DNA of 64,000 bases. Origin: Osedax fenrisi. Taxonomy: Eukaryota > Annelida > Polychaeta > Sabellida > Siboglinidae. The stretch spans positions 32,734,903-32,798,902 of the forward strand of contig OZ025244.1 in NCBI GenBank assembly GCA_964019155.1, in the 5' to 3' direction. How positions within the stretch are numbered: the first letter of the stretch is position 1; every line of letters starts with the position of its first letter. The notes under the pieces were generated by a model. The model searched no databases. It had not been told where the DNA came from and saw only the letters and a list, made by a program, of their open reading frames with translations. The position numbers and the translations under genes are program-made. Positions 34,541-64,000 of the stretch are shown here, in pieces.

Positions 34541-37500
34541 GATGATTGTCTTAAAGCAAAAAAGAAGAAAACCGGGGCTAAGAGTCAGAAATTAATACAC
34601 AAAGAGAACATTTCAACTCTGTTCTTCTACTTCTGTATTATTGGAGCAGTAAATGTTTGTTATTAGCATTCATGATTTATTAAAATAATGATTTTATTTT
34701 TTATTATTATTCGACATTTTTCAGGATCATACTACTATAAGAATCGTCAAGTCACAATCTATATATATAGATATTGAATACAATTTAAAAATTCACCAAC
34801 ATGCTACGTATAACAATATCCATTTATTATTCGACTATCGTATAATCACGAGTTAAATAATGATGTATAAGTAATCTATAAATATAGTTATTTTAATGTA
34901 CTCACATATACATATTATACAGGTGATATATTATCTAGTGCAGTTCTTATTCTTCTGGGAAAGTTTCACGATCGCCTATATAGTTAGTACGCATGTACTT
35001 AGCCTAGCGGTATGTTTAGCTAGTACTAGCAATATACCTTCACCGTATTGTGTAGTCTAGTGTCTAGTGTATGCTGTGTCAGCGATTGGGTGCCATCTTT
35101 ATTATTGTCTCTATTCGTAATGAGATGATTACGTTGATTACATTCTAATGCAACTTTCTATGTTAAAGCAATGTAACCGATTACAAATATAGCGCGTATT
35201 GATAATGTATTTTATTAATCTAGTTATATTCAATTTAAATCGTTTAGGTTTTTAAATGTAATTATCATGATTAAACATATAAGAATAAATGTAGATTATA
35301 TTCGTATTTTAATTTATCAATTATTATTGCTATTATATCTTGAAGTATTCATAAAATAATTAATATTATATGAATATAAATATCATAAGATAAATATAAT
35401 ATATAAAAATAAGTCAAAGTAGATGTTATACTATTATAAATAAAGAATAAATATAAAATATAATCCATATTTAATTTTAAATAAATATTTAAAATATTTA
35501 ATAATTAAAATATTTTAATAATTCAGACAATTCGCCTCTTTCCAATATCATCATAAGGTCTATAATACTATACCAACGATTTTCTAAGGAAAGATATAAC
35601 ACTCGCGCGAAATTGTGTAATTCTATTTGTATACAAAAACCAACAGCGCCCCCTATATAGGGTCAATTTTCGGAATTATGTGTTGTTTATAATGTAAATT
35701 CTTATAAAAATATGTAATTTTAAAATGAAAAATAATATGCTTTAAATTATTATTTTTATTATGATAACTAATTGTTCATTACTATTATATAACAAAGCAA
35801 TAGGATATGTTGATTTTAAATGCTATTAATATCTATGTGGCGAGTAAAAGCTAATTTATATTGCATCTAATTTAATAGAGATATGAAAACATTGTAGTAT
35901 GCAAATCGCGGCAAAGCTAAATCGATTTCGATACTGCTGCTAGCAGCGGGATGTATGAATACTAATCACGTTGCGTAGATAGGGAGTGTTATATCTTTGC
36001 TTCGTGTAAGATCTTTGACTATACTACTACTAAAATAATACCACTACTATACGAATACAGCTACGGTTAATAACCCCCCCCACCCACATACATATGCACC
36101 CACACACAGCTATTGAGCGTGGTGGCGTTGACCTTTAACCTAGGTAGCTACAAGTTCATGCAGTACATGGCTAGTGCAAGGTTTGACCCTTCAACAGGAG
36201 CTATTGTCGACGCCGGCAATGATCTCAACTGTGAGAACGGACTAGCTGAGTTTGTACCCATAGTGTGATACCACCACTGCTACTGCCACTACCACTGTCA
36301 CTAACACCACTACCACTGTCACTACCACCACTACCACTGTCACTACCACTACCACCACTACCACTACCACTGCCACTACCACCACTACCACTACCACTAC
36401 CACTGTCACTATCACTACCACTATCACACTGGTAACATTACCACAACCACTACCACTGCCACTATCACTACCACTACTATCACAACCTCTAACACTACTA
36501 CTAATAACACCACCCCTAGAACCACTACCATTGCCACTATCACTCTAGTAACACTACCACATTAATAGCCACCTATACCTCAACCTTAACTACCACCAAT
36601 ACCACCAATACCACCACTACCACCACTACCAGTACATCACCCTTGTAGAAGTAGTAACCACTGACCCTAATTCACTACCCTATCACATCACAGCCACACT
36701 AAAGATATCCTACTGGTAACGTGTATCTCCCAATCCTTGTCATTGCTGAGCAATTACTTCTGGATTTTAATATTGGTGGTTAGTATATATGCATATTAAA
36801 AAATATATATATATATAATTCAGAATTTGGTATAAGAACCAGGATAGATATTGAAGCAAAGCTTATGATCTGTTGAAAAAAAAAATTTACGAATATAGTA
36901 ATAAAAACAAATTAACTATGAATATTGTATTTAAATTGTAATGGTAAAATATAAGTATTATAACACTTTAAAACAAAAAATTAAAAAAAATAATTTTAAA
37001 AAATAAATTTAAAATTTGTAACAAAAACTAGGGATGGGTAAGATAATAAATTGTTCAAGTCTGAAATAACATAATATGAGCATGACCCAATAAACAATAC
37101 ACCACAATCATAGCTACACTTGCCACAATAATAACATATTTTCAATGTTAATACCTGTGCAAACTAAAAAAAGCTGAGTTATATCTATTAAGTCAAACCC
37201 TCTCATCGATTGAATACAAGACTGAATAATGTTCATATAATTAATCCAAATTTAAAATCGATAAATTGTATTGAAGCACAATATTAATTTAAATAACCAT
37301 ATTTAGTATATGATATAATGAATTAATTAAAGTATAATGTCATTAATGTATACATTTTACTGTACTCATAATTTCATATTCAAACTTCATCATTATTACA
37401 TAAAATATAAAATAGTATAAATATAAAAATATAATATAAATATAAAAATAGTCAATAAAATAAGAAAGTGATTAATAAAACAATATAAAAAAATTAGTAA

Positions 37501-38512
37501 CATTTTGTGACATCTTTTTTAAAAGTGATTATTTTTTTTAATATTTATCATATTATAATAATAATTCCATAATTTTGGGCCAATAATTGAGATACAAAAC
37601 GATTTTCTATCAGTTCTAATTTTTTTCCTGATAAATGTATGTTTTCTGCCAGAAATAAACAATTTTTGTATGTTATTAGTATTTATACTTAACAATTAAC
37701 GTTTTTAATTTAACAATATCAGTAAATTTCATTATGTATTTTTTTATAGAGTATAGAACTATTAACATCTTTGAAAATTAGTCTAATTACTCAATTTTTG
37801 AGTTTTTATATTAGCTTAATATTACTTTCTAAAGTATTACCCTATATATGTGAGCAATAATCAAGATGACATTTAAAAATTGCGTAATAAACTAAAATTA
37901 ACCTTTTTTGTTTAATTTATACTTGATTTATTTAATTGGCAATAGATTTTGATAATTTTCTTAATATATGGGAAATATATATTTTCCAATTTAATTTATA
38001 ATCGATAAATAAACCTAAAATTTTATGTTATTATTAAATTCTATAGGAATATTATTATTAGTAATATTTAATCTAATAGATGAAAGTGAATTTCTAATTA
38101 AATAGAATTGCTGTAGATTTTTGTATATAAATATATATATATAATTAATTTATAGACAATAGTTTACACATAGCCATTAATATAATAGATATAGATATTC
38201 CTGCATAATATGTTCAAGATATATAGTATTGTCACTTTTAAAAAATAAGATTTTTATCGTCAGCAAACAATATTATATTAACCTTATTAGAAATATTTGC
38301 CATGTCATTAATATATATTAAAAATAACAGTGGTTCCAATACAAATCCTTGTGGAACACCACAATTAATATCTAGCAATGTAGAATTTGCATCATATTTA
38401 CATATTGTTTTCGATTATTTAGTTAATTAGTTATTAATTAAGAACTTATTATTAAATTTAATGCAGTAAAATATATATATATATATATATATATATTTGT
38501 ATATATATACAG

Positions 38513-38579
<67 letters not shown>

Positions 38580-40236
38580 AATATTTAATCTAATTCTTTA
38601 AATGTGGATACATATTTTATGTATTATAAATATATTTAAAAACTTTCACTAAAGATAGTATTAATCATTCCAATTCATATACACATAACATTTGAGTGTG
38701 TAGCACACATACTACCTTATCGTGTAACAACCTATCCTCATTACACCATCTCATAAACCTTTCAAAACATTACAATCTATTAATGTCATTTCATTAAGAG
38801 AATATCGCAACGTTAAAATAGGTGAACATAATTATCTTGAAGGAATAACACACCAACTCCATTTTTAATTCTATAAGCGTAAATTCTGTTGTGTGCATTT
38901 TTTTCATGCATAGAATATTCTCATTTTCTGTGTAAATTTCGAATAGACATTAACACTGATTCCATATATTTTCATGCGTATTTTCAATGCATTTTCAACG
39001 TATTTTCATTCTAGTATTGCCCCCTATATAAATATATAATATTATATAAACATAAATATATAAAGCTATCAATCATTATTTTAAACAAGTATATTTTATA
39101 TTATTATGAGTAATATAATCTTAATTACTCTACTATGCCAACTATTGAAGGTGTCAATGAAGATTTAGTTTAAAATTCAACAGAAGTGATTATTTTTGTA
39201 TAATTCTATTAGGAGACGTGAAGGGGTTTTGGTCTATCTAATTTGGCACTCGCTATAATAGCCAATACTCCGTGAATATTGAATCTTTGTATTTGAATTT
39301 TAGAATATTTATTAAAAAGATATTAATATAATAAATATCTTTCACAGATTTTTATATTATGATATAAAAATTATATATTAACAGTTCTAATACTATTGGT
39401 AAATATTAGTGAAATATGGTACGCGAGGGGGTGTTGGTCGTTAGTTACGAATGTGTTAATACTTGTCGCCCTATATACGTAAATAATAAAATTTGAGTTA
39501 AATTAACTAATTTGAATATTTATTATAATATAATGATAATATGTAATACACACATAATTTTAATTAATTATATATTATATATGCAACATTTTACCATTAA
39601 TGATACGCTATTGATTACAATAATACAGCAGAAAATGAACTTTTTACATAATCGATAATATTATTCAATATATTTAATTTTTATTAAATTTTCTTAACAT
39701 ATTTAGTAATATTAATATTATACACAGTTCGTTAATGTAAAATATTTTCATATCTATTACCGTTATTATTATATTGGCGTTAACCAAAACACCCTCACGT
39801 CCCTTACTAGTGCATGTATTTTATTTTTATTTTCCGCCAGTTTAACATTTGAGCATTTATATTTAAATTCCAGACCCATAATTCATTGCGAATATTACTA
39901 TTTTCTTATACTATAATTCATATAGTTCCTATACTATATTTCCCCTATCGGCATTTAAAGTTATCAGCTGCGTGCAATTAGTTACATGCGTATAAATAGA
40001 ACATATCCTATTTTTCTGGCACTGCATAGAAATAGAAATACGCATGTATTTAACAAATTCCACGCACGCAACGTACAATTAAAAACAGAGTTGATGTGTT
40101 AACCCAACCCTATTATATATTGTATAGTATCTCTTAGCTCTTTATCCATGAAATAGGTATAGATATACCATAAAATACATATTTTATGATACAATATACT
40201 ACATTTAATTATCTAGTTTCTAATTTACATGCCTAA

Positions 40237-40293
<57 letters not shown>

Positions 40294-41868
40294 CTGATAT
40301 ATTATAACTTATATATTGATCACATTATTTACTTTATTCTCTGCATACTTATATTATTAGGTGATTATATACCAATGGCATATCTTAAACAATTAGAAGT
40401 TCTAATTTTAGTATATGGAATAATTAATTTTGTTACAATATAAATTAAAATGTTATCACTGATCTAACAAATACATTTATCTTACTATTTTTATTGCTAT
40501 ACTTGGATAACAAATGTACAAATAAAAGTATGGATTCATAATTTCATAAATATAATTGATTAATAAAAGATAATTTCTATAGAAATATTATAACAAATAA
40601 TTGTATAGGAATATTGGTGTCTATTATATATATGAACTACACTATATTAATATTGTTATTTCACGTTAGAACGTATTATAACTACGCATTTCTGTGATTA
40701 AATAAATAATCAATATTATAATATTATAACTATATCTACATTACTTATAAAATATTAAGTAAATGAGTACACCGACCTGGTTCAGTATATTGAATAGTGT
40801 TATTTAGATAATTGTGAATGGAGGATGTGTTAATGAACATGTGAACTTGCTGGATAATGTCTTAGTCACCAACATTACTTATTATAAATAATGAATGCTG
40901 AATACATGTATTACTAGAATTGCATGCATATCTACCTCCTAGAAAGTCATATATTATCAGAACATCGGGTTACATTAATGTGTTGTTATATCTAAGTGTA
41001 TTATAGCCAGACTCCTCGTCTTTATCACTACATTTCTTAGTAGGCTATCCATTCATTATACACAATACTACACTCTACGGTATTATATTGATATTATTAT
41101 TAATGGTACATTATTAATTATTATTCATTATAAACTGGAGAAGAATTAGTCATTTGTAGTATTGTTTGAATCAAGATGGAACAGATCTAATGTATTGTTT
41201 ATACACATATTTTAAATAAAATATTGTAATATTTAAATAATTTAAATTATTAAAACAATGATAGCCTTACAAGGTGTATTGTTGTTATATTATAATCCTT
41301 GTGACATTGTGTGTAACAATCACACTCTCTCTTACGTTAAAGTGTAATTTACTGTAATCTAATTACTAAAGCGCATGATTATAAATATTATCACTTCATA
41401 AAGTGTATAGAGTGTATTCACAGACTAGAGAATGTAAATACCTCGCACTATAACGAGTACTGAGTCAATTCATACTAATAAGTACCGAGTCAATTCGTAC
41501 TAATAAAAAAGTCAATTCGTACTAATAAAAAATTCAATTCATACTAAGAAAAATGTAAATTCTTACTAATAAAAAAGTCAATATGTACTAATACAAAATT
41601 CAATTCGTACTAAGAAAAAATTCAATTCGTATCATATAAGTTATATTTTGTAGTTGTTATACGAATTAATTATTATTCAATATAGCATCGCACTAATAGC
41701 CACACCCCCTCGTTATCATAGATACCGGGCCGAGCGTTCCAGCTACTATGGATCAACGTGTTGGGTCCCTGGTTCTTCGCACAACCCGAAGAGAAGAATA
41801 CAGCACAAACAGACAAAAAGCAACGCAAGTACGAACAGAAGATGGCTCGCGCTCAAAACAGGCGATAA
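34541..41868 (+). CDS. TMEM208: TMEM208 homologue (SND2-type ER membrane protein), first exon not found
   Basis: Exons 34541-34648, 34923-35009, 36110-36264, 36694-36778 and 41722-41868 join in frame to 582 nt (194 codons with TAA). Exon 1 seen: KKKKTGAKSQKLIHKENIST. Exon 2: YLVQFLFFWESFTIAYIVST. Exon 3: SYKFMQYMASARFDPSTGAI then DAGNDLNCENGLAE. Exon 4: DILLVTCISQSLSLLSNYFW. Exon 5: IPGRAFQLLWINVLGPWFF and a Lys/Arg/Gln-rich tail. This matches TMEM208 in order: basic N-terminus, hydrophobic hairpins, the (M/V)DxGxDLN..xGxAE motif, PGRA..LLWxNVLGPW and basic C-terminus. TMEM208 (SND2) helps insert membrane proteins at the ER. The start codon exon is missing upstream. The third donor (36264) is inferred from phase. 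Confidence 0.88.
35574..36017 (-). mobile_element. CAAAG-family MITE, copy 2 (444 bp, inverted, diverged)
   Basis: Same terminal repeats and internal landmarks (GATATAACACTCCC and GCTGCTAGCAG on the matching strand) in reverse orientation. It is clearly older than the other two full copies. Exact 7-bp duplication ACTATAC at 35567-35573 and 36018-36024. It sits in the TMEM208 intron before the third recognised exon. Confidence 0.92.
36272..36640. repeat. Degenerate CAC/TAC/GTC trinucleotide tract
   Basis: Long run of ACCACTACCACTGTCACT-type triplets filling most of the TMEM208 intron between 36265 and 36693. It starts eight bases after the inferred donor. The valine-rich minus-strand reading frame over it is a repeat artefact. 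Confidence 0.9.
37480..38430 (-). pseudogene. Decayed CR1/Jockey-like RT remnant
   Basis: On the minus strand ~38400-38240 reads DINCGVPQGFVLEPLLF, LIYINDM and LFADDKNL, the RT motif B region and catalytic FADD. Further down, the C-terminal hallmark GPKLWNYYY is readable near 37580. Many stops and shifts lie between. It lies inside the large TMEM208 intron. Confidence 0.75.
38850..40099. mobile_element. ~1.25-kb TIR element, copy B (TMEM208 intron)
   Basis: Left end ACACCAACTCCATTTTTAAT and right end (RC) ACACATCAACTCTGTTTTTA. The layout is homologous to 5657-6850, including CATTTTCTGTGTAAATTTCG, TTTGGCACTCGCTATAATAG and CAGACCCATAATTCATTG. A possible 4-bp duplication TAAC flanks it. An internal inverted pair (GACGTGAAGGGGTTTTGG and its complement CCAAAACACCCTCACGTC, ~39214 and ~39785) suggests a nested or composite structure. 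Confidence 0.7.
41464..41640. repeat. ~22-bp minisatellite (GTCAATTCGTACTAATAAAA)
   Basis: About eight imperfect head-to-tail units close upstream of the last TMEM208 exon. Confidence 0.85.
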
Positions 41869-42568
41869 TAGAGAATTCTAGAGTAATCACCTACGTTTTT
41901 TTGTTTTGTTTATGTGTTGCGTAACTGATATTTGCCCTTGTTTAATTATTTATTGTTACTTTTATTCCACCTTATTTACACCACCGATTTAATAATTGAA
42001 TTCTAATGAAATTAATAATAAATTTATTTAAAATATATATACATATATGTATATATTTATAAATTTCTAAATATATACATAATAATAATAATAATATATA
42101 CATAATAATAATAATGATAATAGTAATATATAGTAAGTAAAACAACATATCTTGTGTATAAATCGAAGATATCACTGTATCACTTATAAATGCTATAATA
42201 TGTGTGTAATGGTATGGCACATGGGTGTAATGGCAATGTTGATATCATATGGGTGACCGGGGTGTATATAATAAAGTACACATGATATAGATATTTAATG
42301 ATTTTCATCCCAAGTCTGTGTGGTATTATATGTCGTATATTAGTATTGTTAATGATATATAGGCGATATATTAATTATTTGTATATAATGATGCATATGA
42401 ATTATTTACTGATAAATTGATTAGATTTTAAATAAATTGTTATACAAATAATGATAAATAAGTATATTTGATTTGTATATAATGATGTATATGAATTATT
42501 TACTGCTTTATTGATTACATTTTAAATAAATTTCTATAAACAATGATATATAAGTATATGTGTTTAGA
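41869..42568. other. Spacer between convergent TMEM208 and MUC4-like genes
   Basis: About 0.7 kb, AT-rich. It must contain both 3' UTRs unless further exons exist. Contains ATA/ATAA simple repeats at ~42080-42130. Confidence 0.5.
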
Positions 42569-63086
<20,518 letters not shown>

Positions 63087-63150
63087 CTGTATACGTAAAT
63101 TAATACAATTGTCAACCTATATATAACTGTATATATAATATATATATATA

Positions 63151-63201
<51 letters not shown>

Positions 63202-64000
63202 GTATTTATAGTTAATTAGCCAACAAATAGGTATTTTAAATACTATAGATATATCTAGTAGTAGTTTATATATACGTAGTTTAATATTCACGTGAAATAG
63301 GTTACTTAATGCACAGCGTTACTTAATGCATAGTGCTATTGTATCGAGGGAGAATATGACATTCGCGAACATATCATTGATGCGTAGGTGCATAGGTATC
63401 GCGTTTAACGTTAGCCATACTCGTGTGTTATATATTACGTGAGATGCACGTATTACAGCCTTAGCTAGATGTATGCACATCTTAGTGTAGTGAAAAAAAA
63501 ACGATGCGAAACAAACAAATTATAATGAAAATATATGATTGATTACTACAGGGCTACGAGTACTAGCAAAATAAGTTAAGATTATGCCGAGTTTACACCA
63601 ACATTCGGGCCTGATTTTCAAATAGCCAGATATAAAATTCGTCATACTTTGAATATTAATAAATATATGGGGAGTAATTCGAAGCGAATTATAATAACGA
63701 AGAAAAGAATAATGTGAGATGCGGCCGCGTAAATCTAGTACCACTCGTCAGGGCTTAACACGATAACGAACGCATCATACGGCCTACAACCTAACCTTTA
63801 TTACTAACTTTCTAATCTTAGGAATAGTTTATTCACGTATTTAGTGTCAATATTAATAATATTTACTTCATAATGAGATACATGCTATACAATACTTTTA
63901 CGCAATTTAGATATTTATTATATTAAAATAAAAAATTCTATAAATTTATATTATTTATACTACTAATAGAGAGGATCTCGCGTGTACAACTTAACCATCA
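63087..64000. other. Right edge of window, intronic
   Basis: Upstream (minus-strand) intron of the MUC4-like gene. It contains TA repeats at 63135-63190 and no exon that I can recognise; the first half of the VWD domain should lie beyond 64000. Confidence 0.5.

Noticed and set aside
63520..63744. 74-codon minus-strand ORF near the right edge
   Set aside because: Does not resemble the first half of a VWD domain expected there and has no convincing splice sites.

Overview
This is an AT-rich, intron-dense animal (metazoan) nuclear region. It holds parts of three spliced genes, a dense layer of mobile-element debris and several very large simple repeats. The organism is inferred only from content: a one-copy-style Dishevelled with DIX, PDZ and DEP domains, a TMEM208 homologue and a MUC4-like VWD/EGF membrane protein. 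Together they point to an invertebrate, possibly an early-branching one such as a sponge or cnidarian; the sequence alone does not settle the species.

Layout. 1-1998 is the 3' end of an RTE-like non-LTR retrotransposon, followed by an exact inverted copy of part of itself. 3460-26579 (minus) is a Dishevelled gene that I could rebuild as 21 coding exons (806 codons including stop, every splice phase consistent). Its introns hold a 134-bp minisatellite (11.1-13.7 kb), two long TAC/AGT microsatellites and several MITEs. 26.6-34.5 kb is intergenic, with two CR1/Jockey-like RT fragments, a nested pair of hAT-like elements, a tRNA-derived SINE and mini-palindromes. 34541-41868 (plus) is TMEM208 (five exons found, first exon not found). 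Its introns contain one copy of a 0.45-kb MITE, a 1.25-kb TIR element and a decayed RT. 42569-63086 (minus) is the 3' part of a large type I membrane protein. Its order is VWD, post-VWD module, at least nine EGF-type modules, a SEA-like region, transmembrane helix and cytoplasmic tail, as in MUC4-like proteins; its N-terminus lies beyond the right edge. One of its introns is a 1.7-kb TAC microsatellite.

How the genes relate. Dishevelled and TMEM208 are divergent neighbours about 8 kb apart. TMEM208 and the MUC4-like gene converge with about 0.7 kb between stop codons. No shared pathway is shown by the sequence, although Dishevelled acts directly in Frizzled signalling and TMEM208 is an ER membrane-protein biogenesis factor.

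The most unusual signals are: (1) a MITE family with CAAAG...CTTTG ends and exact 7-bp target duplications, including shrunken relatives only 27-48 bp long; (2) a 36-bp perfect palindrome with an exact 8-bp duplication; (3) complementary TAC and AGT arrays in two introns of the same Dishevelled transcript; (4) a Dishevelled C-terminus that departs from the conserved end; and (5) an exact 384-bp inverted duplication of the retrotransposon. All exon models come from reading splice signals, phase and homology by eye; no search or alignment program was run.
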